Of a stretch of 64,000 bases of DNA, positions 36,681 through 44,161 are shown in pieces. The stretch is from Rhizobium sp. ASV20 (lineage in GTDB: Bacteria; Pseudomonadota; Alphaproteobacteria; Rhizobiales; Rhizobiaceae): assembly GCF_016429015.1 (NCBI RefSeq), contig NZ_JAELTU010000003.1:1-64000 (forward strand), in the 5' to 3' direction. The notes below the pieces were generated by a model that saw only the letters and a list, made by a program, of their open reading frames with translations, was not told where the DNA came from and did no database searches. How positions within the stretch are numbered: the stretch's first letter is position 1; the number at the start of each line of letters is the position of its first letter. The translations under genes and the position numbers were made by a program.

Positions 36681-37394
36681 ATGGACACATATTGGCACTT
36701 GCTCGGCTGGGGGCCGGACGGCTGGGGCGCGAATTTCGCCTGGGGCTTGCTGATGACCCTTCAGGTATCGATCATCTCCTACATCGTGGCCGTGATTTTC
36801 GGCTTTCTGGGAGCTGCTGGCAAACTTTCGCATCATCGGTCGCTTCGCTTTTTGGCCGGACTTTATACGACCGTCGTCCGCTCGCTTCCGGAATTGCTGG
36901 TCATCCTTCTGCTCTATTTTTCCGTCGCGAGCGGCGCAGAGCGCTTCCTGAAATATACCGGCCTTGTCGACAACAGCTTCCAGTTCAGCCCTTTCTGGGC
37001 GGCAATCATCGCACTCGCCTTCGTCTCCGGCGCCTTCATGACCGAAGTTCTGAGATCCGCCTATCTGGCGGTGCCCCCCGGCCAGATCGAGGCGGCCGTG
37101 TCGATCGGCATGCGGCGGCGCAAGATCCTGACCCGCGTCGTTCTTCCGCAAATGATGCGCCATGCGGTCCCGGGCATGGGCAATCTCTGGCTGTCGATCA
37201 CCAAGGAAAGCGCCATCATCTCCGTGCTCGGCTCATTTAGCGAGTTGCTTTATACGGGCTATCGCGCAGCTGCCAGCACCAAGCAATATATTCTCTTCTA
37301 TGGCCTGACGGCCCTGCTGTTCCTGCTCATCACGCTGGTTTCCGTCTTCATCATCAGCCGTATAGAAAACCACCTGAATCGGGGGCATCGCTGA
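36681..37394 (+). CDS. Polar amino acid ABC permease
   Basis: 237 residues starting MDTYWHLLGWGPDGWG, with about five membrane segments, the motif VVRSLPELLVILLLYF and an EAA loop VLRSAYLAVPPGQIEAAVSIGMRRRKILTRVVLPQ. It overlaps the next permease by one base. The wider open frame from 36627 is not needed. Confidence 0.92.
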   Translation: MDTYWHLLGWGPDGWGANFAWGLLMTLQVSIISYIVAVIFGFLGAAGKLSHHRSLRFLAGLYTTVVRSLPELLVILLLYFSVASGAERFLKYTGLVDNSFQFSPFWAAIIALAFVSGAFMTEVLRSAYLAVPPGQIEAAVSIGMRRRKILTRVVLPQMMRHAVPGMGNLWLSITKESAIISVLGSFSELLYTGYRAAASTKQYILFYGLTALLFLLITLVSVFIISRIENHLNRGHR

Positions 37395-38095
37395 TGGAAA
37401 CGATCACCAACGTCATCTCCTTTCTGCCTGCCCTCATCAAAGCGATGCCGCTGACGCTGCTGCTAACGGCAACAGCAGGCATCTTCGGCCTGGTGATCGG
37501 TACGCTGACCGCGCTCGCACGGCTCTCGAAATACAGGCTGCTCGCCTGGCCAGCCTTCGCTTTCACCTTTGCGTTTCGCGGGACGCCGTTGCTGGTGCAG
37601 ATCTACCTGATCTATTACGGCCTCGGCCAGATCCTGCCCGGCACCTGGGTTCGCCACAGTTTCCTCTGGCCATATCTGCGCGACGGATTGTGGTACGCCA
37701 TCGCCGCACTCAGCCTGAACCAGGCGTCCTACAACGCCGAGGTCATTCGCGGCGCGATCCAGGCAATCCCGCGCGGCCAGATCGAGGCGGCGCTCTCCGT
37801 CGGCATGAGGCGGTGGACCATCCTTCGGCGCGTAACGCTGCCGCAGGCATTTCGTCACTGCATGCCGGTCCTGACGAGCGATCTGATCATTCTCTTGAAG
37901 ACGACCTCGCTTGCCTCAACGATCACCATCCTCGAGGTCATGGGCACGGCGCGGATGTTGCAACGCCAGTCGCTGCTGATCTTCGAACCGCTGATCGCAG
38001 CCGGCATCATCTATTTCGCCGTGGTCTTCATCCTGACCCGGATCATGAACGTCGTCGAGCTCCGCATGACGCGCTATCGCGCCGTTCGGGCGTGA
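37394..38095 (+). CDS. Polar amino acid ABC permease
   Basis: 233 residues, about five membrane segments, FRGTPLLVQIYLIYYGL signature and an EAA loop VIRGAIQAIPRGQIEAALSVGMRRWTILRRVTLPQ. It overlaps the upstream permease and forms the second half of the membrane channel of the citrulline/arginine-type importer. Confidence 0.93.
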   Translation: METITNVISFLPALIKAMPLTLLLTATAGIFGLVIGTLTALARLSKYRLLAWPAFAFTFAFRGTPLLVQIYLIYYGLGQILPGTWVRHSFLWPYLRDGLWYAIAALSLNQASYNAEVIRGAIQAIPRGQIEAALSVGMRRWTILRRVTLPQAFRHCMPVLTSDLIILLKTTSLASTITILEVMGTARMLQRQSLLIFEPLIAAGIIYFAVVFILTRIMNVVELRMTRYRAVRA

Positions 38096-38121
38096 GCTTG
38101 AAAGCCTCGGGAGGAACTAAA

Positions 38122-38886
38122 ATGGTCGAGACCGCACTTTCTGTGAAAGACATCCACAAGAGCTTCGGTAATGTCGAAGTCTTGAAGGGTATCTCGTTCG
38201 AAGCACGCAAGGGCGACGTCATCTCGCTGATCGGCAGCAGTGGGTCAGGCAAGAGCACGCTGCTTCGCTGCATCAACTATCTCGAAACGCCGGATAAGGG
38301 CGAAATTTCGGTCGCGGGTGAGGTTATCCGCACGGCCCCCTCGCGCGGCGGCAAGATGCATGCTGCAGATCCCCGCCAGCTCGAGCACATTCGCTCGCGC
38401 CTCGGAATGGTCTTTCAGAGCTTCAATCTCTGGTCTCACCGGACCATTCTCGAAAACATCATCGAGGGGCCGATCCATGTCCTCGGCACGTCGCGCAAGG
38501 AGGCGATCGCGGAAGCCGAAGTGCTGATGGAGAAAGTCGGCATCACGCCGAAGCGCGATCAATATCCGGCGCAATTGTCCGGGGGACAGCAGCAACGCGC
38601 GGCCATCGCCCGCGCGCTTGCCATGAAACCGGAAGTGATGCTGTTCGACGAGCCGACCTCGGCGCTCGATCCCGAGCTCGTCAACGAGGTGCTTCAGGTG
38701 ATCAAGAAGCTCGCCGAAGAAGGTCGCACCATGGTGATGGTCACCCACGAGATGGCGCTTGCTCGCGACATTTCGAGCGAGGTCATCTTCCTTCACAAGG
38801 GGTTGGTGGAAGAGCGTGGCGCTCCTGAGAACGTTATGAGAGACCCGCAATCCGAACGACTTCGTCAATTTCTGCGGATGGGATGA
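38122..38886 (+). CDS. Polar amino acid ABC ATPase (HisP/GlnQ type)
   Basis: 254 residues: Walker A GSSGSGKSTLL, the HisP-type MVFQSFNLWSHRTILENI Q-loop, signature QLSGGQQQRAAIA, Walker [15 protein letters not shown] and switch VTHEMALA. GGGAGGA precedes the ATG at 38122; the 37690 frame overlapping the permease is discounted. It is the only stand-alone polar-amino-acid ATPase in the window and could also serve the ATPase-less importer at 19360-21609. Confidence 0.93.
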   Translation: MVETALSVKDIHKSFGNVEVLKGISFEARKGDVISLIGSSGSGKSTLLRCINYLETPDKGEISVAGEVIRTAPSRGGKMHAADPRQLEHIRSRLGMVFQSFNLWSHRTILENIIEGPIHVLGTSRKEAIAEAEVLMEKVGITPKRDQYPAQLSGGQQQRAAIARALAMKPEVMLFDEPTSALDPELVNEVLQVIKKLAEEGRTMVMVTHEMALARDISSEVIFLHKGLVEERGAPENVMRDPQSERLRQFLRMG

Positions 38887-40046
38887 GAATGGCCATGAAC
38901 AACAGCGAATTCGAGAGTTTTCTGCCGGAACTCATTGAGATCAGACATCATCTGCACCGAATTCCGGAAATCGGACTTTCGGAGTTCAAGACCTCCGATT
39001 TCATCGCCACTCAGCTCGAAAAATGGGGCTTCGAGATCACGCGTGGCCTCGGCAAGACGGGCATCGTCGCAACTCTTCGTGCCGGCGATAGCAATCGCGC
39101 CATCGGTTTCCGTGCCGATTTCGATGCATTGCCGATGCAGGAAGAAACCCATCTTCCCTATGCCAGCCAGCATCCCGGCGCCATGCATGCCTGCGGCCAT
39201 GACGGCCATACCAGCATGCTTCTGGGCGCAGCCTGGGCGCTGTCGAATGACAAGAGCTTCGCGGGAACCGTGCACTTCATCTTCCAGCCGGCCGAGGAGA
39301 ATTTCGGTGGCGGCAAGCTCATGATCGAAGACGGCCTGTTCGAGCGCTTTCCTTGCGAGCAGGTCTTTGCCCTGCACAATTGGCCAGGCATCCCAACCGG
39401 CACCTTCACGACTCGCGCCGGACCGATCGCAGCCTCGATCGATGTGGTAACCGTGACCATAAAAGGCAAAGGCGGCCATGGTGCACAGCCGGAACTGACC
39501 GTCGATCCTGTCGTCGTGGGTTCCAGCATTGTCATGGCGCTCCAGACACTGGTCGCGCGCAATATCTCCCCTCACCAGCCGGCGGTCGTCACCGTTGGCG
39601 CCTTCCTGTCCGGTTCGGCCTCCAACATTATTCCCGATACGGCCGTACTTGAGATCAGCATGCGGGCGATGAACCCGAAGGTGCGCGAGGAAATCCGCGA
39701 GCGCGTCGAGCAAGTGGCAACACTACAGGCCAGAAGCTACGGCGCCGACATCTCATTCGACTGGCAGGTTGGTTATCCGGCCACCATCAACGACCAACAG
39801 GCGGTGGATGTTGCAAGGTCGACGATCATAAAGCGGTTCGGCGAGGATGCATTTGAAGAACTCGACCTTCCGCTGATGGGCAGCGAAGATTTCTCCTTCC
39901 TGCTGGAAAAAGTTCCCGGCGCCTATGTGCTTATCGGCAACGGCGACAGCGCCGGTCTGCATACAACGACCTATGATTTCAACGATGATATCCTGCAGCC
40001 GGGTGCCATGTACTTCTATCACCTGGCCAAGGATCAGCTCGCATAA
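38883..40046 (+). CDS. M20D amidohydrolase (hippurate hydrolase / IAA-amino acid hydrolase-like)
   Basis: 387 residues with the M20D order of metal motifs: GFRADFDALPMQEE, the MHACGHDGHTSML signature, FQPAEENFGGGKLMIEDG, a GKGGHGAQPELTVDPV bridging region and the late MGSEDFSFLLEKVPG. These enzymes hydrolyse N-acyl amino acids. It overlaps the ATPase gene by 4 bases, so it is the last gene of the ctlX operon. It may deacylate an imported N-acylated amino acid such as N-acetylcitrulline or N-acetylornithine, which is inference. Confidence 0.92.
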   Translation: MRMAMNNSEFESFLPELIEIRHHLHRIPEIGLSEFKTSDFIATQLEKWGFEITRGLGKTGIVATLRAGDSNRAIGFRADFDALPMQEETHLPYASQHPGAMHACGHDGHTSMLLGAAWALSNDKSFAGTVHFIFQPAEENFGGGKLMIEDGLFERFPCEQVFALHNWPGIPTGTFTTRAGPIAASIDVVTVTIKGKGGHGAQPELTVDPVVVGSSIVMALQTLVARNISPHQPAVVTVGAFLSGSASNIIPDTAVLEISMRAMNPKVREEIRERVEQVATLQARSYGADISFDWQVGYPATINDQQAVDVARSTIIKRFGEDAFEELDLPLMGSEDFSFLLEKVPGAYVLIGNGDSAGLHTTTYDFNDDILQPGAMYFYHLAKDQLA

Positions 40047-40078
40047 GCATGATGCGGCGCCACCATGTTGACAAAGCT

Positions 40079-40111
40079 CCCGGCAACCGCGGCATCTCAG
40101 CGGTTGTCGGG
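40079..40111. terminator. Hairpin at end of ctlX operon
   Basis: A 12-base stem with one G-T pair (CCCGGCAACCGC / GCGGTTGTCGGG) and a 9-base loop lies 32 bases after the M20D stop codon, in the gap before a convergent gene. The gap to 40278 holds no other feature. Confidence 0.6.
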
Positions 40112-40278
40112 ATTGCTGTTCGATGTGTCTTGCCACAGCATTGGACATGATGTCGCGACCTCTATCGGTTGGTCCCGATCATGCAGGCAAGATGGCCATA
40201 TTTGCTCCCCTGCCACATCATCATGTCGAACATGGGTTTGGCAAGTTCGAGACGTCCTGCATGCCATGTGGCACGGCA

Positions 40279-40908
40279 CTAGCCATCCTTGGCCCGCATT
40301 GCCTGATAGGCAGCGTTGAACCCCTCCAGAGACACCGGAAGTTCTGCAGCATTTCCCTGCATCATCCGGATGGAAACTTTTCCGGACTTTTCTTTCATCA
40401 GGATATCAAGCATTCCAGGCGGGCAGAGCCCCTCCACCAGACATCCCTGCGTGGTGCAGCGCGATATCTTCGCGACCGTCGAATATTTGGCACCAAACCC
40501 GATCTTTACCCCCCCCTGAATGGCAAATCCCAGCGGGAGTGCCATCTGCATGCCAATCTTGTTGTCCGCAGACCGCGCCATGCTGATCACCATGAATACC
40601 TGCTTTTGATCGGGCGACGTCAATCGGTACATGATCTGACATGGAGGTTTCATTGACGCATCAGTGCTGCATTGCAGCGTCCATGCGGCAAACTTTTGCT
40701 CAGTTACTTGCGATGCAAGCAGCGCAGTTGCCGGCGGAGTTGTCGACCCGGTGCCTGGCAAGACAGTGTTACCGGGCTGAGATGCCTCCTTGGGAGGATC
40801 GCCTTGTGGTTTTGCCGCATCGTTATCAGCGCCGAGTGCAAAGGATGCGAGCACTTGCGAAAGTAGAATCGTCGCGCTGCAAATTGCGAATTGTCGAGAT
40901 AAACGCAT
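40279..40908 (-). CDS. Invasion-associated locus B (IalB) family exported protein
   Basis: 209 residues with a Sec signal peptide (FAICSATILLSQVLASFALGA). A Pro/Gly/Thr-rich linker follows, then the IalB-type domain: WTLQCSTDASMKPPCQIMYRLTSPDQKQVF, MALPLGFAIQGGVKIG, the paired cysteines in ISRCTTQGCLVEGLCPPGML and the C-terminal VSLEGFNAAYQAM. I chose the ATG at 40908, with GGAGGGG before it. Family proteins are periplasmic or surface proteins named for Bartonella erythrocyte invasion, but they are widespread in non-pathogenic rhizobia and of unclear function. Confidence 0.87.
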   Translation of the reverse strand: MRLSRQFAICSATILLSQVLASFALGADNDAAKPQGDPPKEASQPGNTVLPGTGSTTPPATALLASQVTEQKFAAWTLQCSTDASMKPPCQIMYRLTSPDQKQVFMVISMARSADNKIGMQMALPLGFAIQGGVKIGFGAKYSTVAKISRCTTQGCLVEGLCPPGMLDILMKEKSGKVSIRMMQGNAAELPVSLEGFNAAYQAMRAKDG

Positions 40909-41078
40909 ACACCCCTCCATTATTCATTTGCATATTTATGATAATTATACAATAATATCTGAATTAACTCCATTCAATTTTGAATCTATATTTTCATCTA
41001 ATCTATTATGTTTAATTTGATACAGCTATAAATATTATGCATTAGATAATACATAAGCAAACATGAGGATGTACTCGG

Positions 41079-41420
41079 ATGATTTCGATTATCATCGCCA
41101 AATACTCTCTCGTTGCGCTGCTCGCGATGGGCGGCAGCCCGCTATTTGGTGAGAGCTATCTACAACAGGCACCTCCTGAAAGAACCAATCCCGCATTCGT
41201 CGAACAGCTCCCGGAGACTTCTGTGGTGCCGGCACCTCAATTGCCGACCGAGCATCGGAAGCCCTGGCACAAACCGCGACCAACACCAAACGCCCGGCCG
41301 CAGATCGCATTGACGAACAGCCTCTTTCCAAGCGTGGGCAGCGGCGTTACCGAACGAGCAGCCCCTGCCCCCGCAGACAGTAGCCTGCCGACAGTCGGGC
41401 AAGGCACAGTCGGACACTGA
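41079..41420 (+). CDS. Small exported Pro-rich hypothetical protein
   Basis: 113 residues. A hydrophobic leader (IIIAKYSLVALLAMGGSPLFG) precedes a Pro-rich mature part (VVPAPQLPTEHRKPWHKPRP). No known domain is recognised. GAGG sits upstream of the ATG in a markedly AT-rich leader region (40920-41075). It is divergent from the IalB gene and adjacent to the curli locus, so a surface or curli-associated role is possible but not shown. Confidence 0.55.
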   Translation: MISIIIAKYSLVALLAMGGSPLFGESYLQQAPPERTNPAFVEQLPETSVVPAPQLPTEHRKPWHKPRPTPNARPQIALTNSLFPSVGSGVTERAAPAPADSSLPTVGQGTVGH

Positions 41421-41507
41421 CTACACGCCACCGCCCCGTCTGGGCTTTCGTGAGCGGCACCTGCAATGACGTCGCTCACCATCGGATGATCAAGGAGCAA
41501 CATCGAG

Positions 41508-41807
41508 ATGAGACATACCGATCAGATTACCGCCACCTTATTCATCCTGCTTGCCGGCACGCTCGGCTCGGCGAATGCATTCGCTGTCGATCAATCCGTT
41601 ATCCGGCGTTCCGGGTTTTCCGAAACCCGCATCCCCCAGGTAAACGGCAATGTCCCCATCAGGAAGAACAGCAATCTTGAGAAGGCAAATGCCGCCAAGA
41701 CCTTGACCAAACAGAATTCAAATGACGCCACGCAGAACCGCACCGTGAGCTGCGGTCCTGAGAACGCACAATCCGATATTTGCCGAAAGATGATCCAACA
41801 TCGCTAG
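41508..41807 (+). CDS. Small exported hypothetical protein
   Basis: 99 residues: signal peptide (ATLFILLAGTLGSANAFA) and an Asn/Lys-rich polar mature part with two cysteines near the C-terminus (SCGPENAQSDICRKM), which may pair as a disulfide. AAGGAG lies 10 bases before the ATG. It follows another small exported protein and converges on csgG with only 2 bases between stop codons. The family is not recognised. Confidence 0.6.
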   Translation: MRHTDQITATLFILLAGTLGSANAFAVDQSVIRRSGFSETRIPQVNGNVPIRKNSNLEKANAAKTLTKQNSNDATQNRTVSCGPENAQSDICRKMIQHR

Positions 41808-41809
41808 TG

Positions 41810-42790
41810 TCACAGGCTCTTCGGCTTGTCGGCCACCACGGGTGGCCGTGATGTCGTCTCGACCACAGGCTGCGCCGCGCTGGCCTGTTGAAGATCGACC
41901 GCTGGTGCGATCGGTCTTCCGTTGCTGTCCAGCTTGTAGGTCATTGCCCTTTGATGCTCCTGAAGATAGCGCATGAATGCCGCTCCAGCGGCGGCATCCC
42001 GGAACTCCCATAGCCCATTCTTGACGCCTTCGAAGATCAACGCATAGACGGCGAGCTGTATGCCCTCTTGAACCCCCAGGGTCGTCGGCGCATTTCGGGT
42101 GACCCCGCCTTCGATCTGGAGCAACTGGTCGACGCCGACAAAGCGGAATGCCGATCCCTGCAATTGCACCGAATAGACCGTCTTGGTGGTGCTCACGGAG
42201 GCGAGAACACGCCCCGTGCTGACGCTCACGGCTCGCAGCGATACCGTTACGATATCCTTGCGATACTGGGTGTTTCCGCCGATGCCGAGATAGTTGGCGC
42301 CGATGCCACCCGTCGTTTCGTTTGAATCGTAGCCGATGATGCCGCCATCGAGCAAGACGCCCGCAAACCGCAGCGGCGGTATGCCGCCCGCCTTTGCGCC
42401 GTACACTGCCGCCCGCGTGTTCTGAATGATTTGACGCTCCTGCAGCAGTGATTGCAGATCGGTGCGCTCCACGACACTGAACCACTCACCATTACCGGCC
42501 TTGGTCAGGACGTCGGCCAGCATTTGGGCGCCACCCTGGGTCAAGGCGCGCGAAAACTCGGCGAAGTTCTCATTGGGCTTGTTCTGTCCCGTCAGATCGG
42601 GGAAGGAGTATACCGCGACATCAAGCTTCTGCTTGGGTTGCGGCAGACTTTCCAGCGCGACACCCGTCTTCGTGGCTGGCATGAGTGTTGCTGGAGCACT
42701 TATCGGATCAAGGCTGCTGCCCGCAGCAGCACAGCCTCCCAGACCTAATCCGCATAAAATGGCTGCAATGGGAAAACCGAAACGCGACAT
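41810..42790 (-). CDS. csgG: Curli secretion channel CsgG
   Basis: 326 residues with a lipoprotein signal (LCGLGLGGC, lipobox Cys near residue 20), then the CsgG domain: VAVYSFPDLTGQNKP, EWFSVVERTDLQSLLQERQII, LRFAGVLLDGGIIGYDSN and DIVTVSLRAVSVSTGRVLASVSTTKTVYS. CsgG forms the nonameric outer-membrane pore through which curlin subunits are exported. The C-terminal 50 residues (DLQQASAAQPVVETTSRPP) are low-complexity. It is the last gene of a minus-strand curli cluster. Confidence 0.92.
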   Translation of the reverse strand: MSRFGFPIAAILCGLGLGGCAAAGSSLDPISAPATLMPATKTGVALESLPQPKQKLDVAVYSFPDLTGQNKPNENFAEFSRALTQGGAQMLADVLTKAGNGEWFSVVERTDLQSLLQERQIIQNTRAAVYGAKAGGIPPLRFAGVLLDGGIIGYDSNETTGGIGANYLGIGGNTQYRKDIVTVSLRAVSVSTGRVLASVSTTKTVYSVQLQGSAFRFVGVDQLLQIEGGVTRNAPTTLGVQEGIQLAVYALIFEGVKNGLWEFRDAAAGAAFMRYLQEHQRAMTYKLDSNGRPIAPAVDLQQASAAQPVVETTSRPPVVADKPKSL

Positions 42791-42846
42791 GGCTTTACGA
42801 TAGAATCGCCCCCATAAGGAATTGAGAAGTTACGCAGTCAATTCTG

Positions 42847-43161
42847 TTAGGGATTGGTGGGCACCTGGCCGCTTTGGATCACGATGACCGGAGAGGATCC
42901 ACTTGAACCCGCTCCCTGATTTACGTTTCCAAGATTACTCAATGCACTGTTGAGACCGGAGAGATCCGGCGTCTGCTGCTGGCCGGATTTGACGCCATCT
43001 CCCTGCGTCTGCGCAGTCGACAACAGAAATGATCCATTTAGCGGATTGCCGCCAAATGTCGGATTGGTCGGCTGATAGACCAGCTGTCCCGCTGATGTTG
43101 ACGCTGCCATTCCGACGGCCAAACCGACCGCAATTATTGTCGTACGCACGATCATCGTCAT
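42847..43161 (-). CDS. csgF: Curli assembly protein CsgF
   Basis: 104 residues with a signal peptide (TTIIAVGLAVGMAASTSAG). The hallmark CsgF N-terminus of the mature protein is LVYQPTNPTFGGNPLNGSFL, the segment that inserts into the CsgG pore. A Gly/Ser/Gln-rich C-terminus follows. GGGAGAGGA immediately precedes ATG 43161. Known CsgF caps the CsgG channel and couples secretion to nucleation. Confidence 0.9.
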   Translation of the reverse strand: MTMIVRTTIIAVGLAVGMAASTSAGQLVYQPTNPTFGGNPLNGSFLLSTAQTQGDGVKSGQQQTPDLSGLNSALSNLGNVNQGAGSSGSSPVIVIQSGQVPTNP

Positions 43162-43196
43162 TCCTCTCCCTGGTTTCCGGACGCAACTGCGCCCAC

Positions 43197-43724
43197 TCAA
43201 CGCTTGATAAGCAGCCCACCGCCCGGCAACCGCGCGATCAACACATTGACGGGCGCGGAACCTGCCGGCTGCAGAACGCTGACGTTCATGCCTGCGCCGT
43301 TCAGCAGCACGACGTTCGATCTCAGATTATTTCCGGCTTGAAGCACATTTATATTGCCGTAATTTCCGATGATGCCGGCAGTTGAGATATTTCCTGCCCC
43401 GCCCTGAAGCTGATACACGCTGTTACGCACGCCGATTTCCAGCGCTTGCGCCAGATTATTGCCGCGCGCCGTGCCTGCGGCCTCGGGCAAACCTGGAATA
43501 CCAACCGCCATATGATTTACGGGATTGTGATATTGCCCGGTCGGCTGCGATGGCGTCCCACTGTTGAATGTCAACGTCGTCGTCACGTTGACCGGGATCT
43601 GAACCACATAGGCAGTCTCGGCGCGGCATTCGTCCGCCGTCTGGAGACCCACAGCAGCCAGCATGACACCGAGACCTTGCACCAGTCTCGAACGGCTTGC
43701 GCGTTTCATTCTGGTAACCCACAT
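43197..43724 (-). CDS. csgB: Minor curlin / CsgB-like nucleator
   Basis: 175 residues. After a signal peptide (GLGVMLAAVGLQTADECRA), a non-repeat region is followed by irregular curlin-type repeats: ALEIGVRNSVYQLQGGAGN, GIIGNYGNINVLQAGNNL and NVVLLNGAGMNVSVLQPAG. The basic C-terminal tail is LPGGGLLIKR. Fewer, more degenerate repeats than in the neighbouring major curlin and the basic tail resemble a CsgB nucleator, but the CsgA/CsgB distinction is by inference. It overlaps csgH by 19 bases. Confidence 0.75.
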   Translation of the reverse strand: MWVTRMKRASRSRLVQGLGVMLAAVGLQTADECRAETAYVVQIPVNVTTTLTFNSGTPSQPTGQYHNPVNHMAVGIPGLPEAAGTARGNNLAQALEIGVRNSVYQLQGGAGNISTAGIIGNYGNINVLQAGNNLRSNVVLLNGAGMNVSVLQPAGSAPVNVLIARLPGGGLLIKR

Positions 43725-44134
43725 TGCGATACCCCTCGATCGGTTTCGATCTGTAGCCTTGCACTCATTTCGACCTTGTCCGACACGGCGACCATCGTCG
43801 TGGCGAGTATGCGATCCGAGCCAGGTTCCAGATCAAAACTGCCCTGTTGAACGCTCTCACTGGAACCGCCGGCCCCATGCGTGAGAAGAACCAGCCGGTA
43901 TGTCCCCGATGCCACAGTGGTTGACTTCGCAATCACCTGCACCACAAGAAACGGCTCCCTCTTGCTTGTCGCAATCAGACATTCGACCCCTGCCTGCGAG
44001 GCGGCGGGAACCGCGCACGAAAACACCATGGCGTAGAGGAAGAGAGATTTAGGAGTTCCAAAAGCCGATAAATGCTTGCAACCGGCGGCCGCCAATGCAG
44101 CGGCCGCGATCTTTTGGAAAGAGGAGGCGCACAT
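43706..44134 (-). CDS. csgH: Curli assembly chaperone CsgH-like
   Basis: 142 residues. A long N-terminal extension and hydrophobic signal (SLFLYAMVFSCAVPAASQAG) precede a single beta-sandwich domain: VECLIATSKREPFLVVQVIAK, YRLVLLTHGAGGSSESVQQGSF, ILATTMV and VEMSARLQIETDRGVSQCG. The HGAGGSSESVQQGSF segment matches the CsgH pattern known from alphaproteobacteria, where CsgH replaces enterobacterial CsgC in blocking premature curlin aggregation in the periplasm. The start may be further downstream; GGGAGG supports 44134. Confidence 0.8.
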   Translation of the reverse strand: MCASSFQKIAAAALAAAGCKHLSAFGTPKSLFLYAMVFSCAVPAASQAGVECLIATSKREPFLVVQVIAKSTTVASGTYRLVLLTHGAGGSSESVQQGSFDLEPGSDRILATTMVAVSDKVEMSARLQIETDRGVSQCGLPE

Positions 44135-44161
44135 GTCGCATCGCCTCCCCTATCGTCCCCT

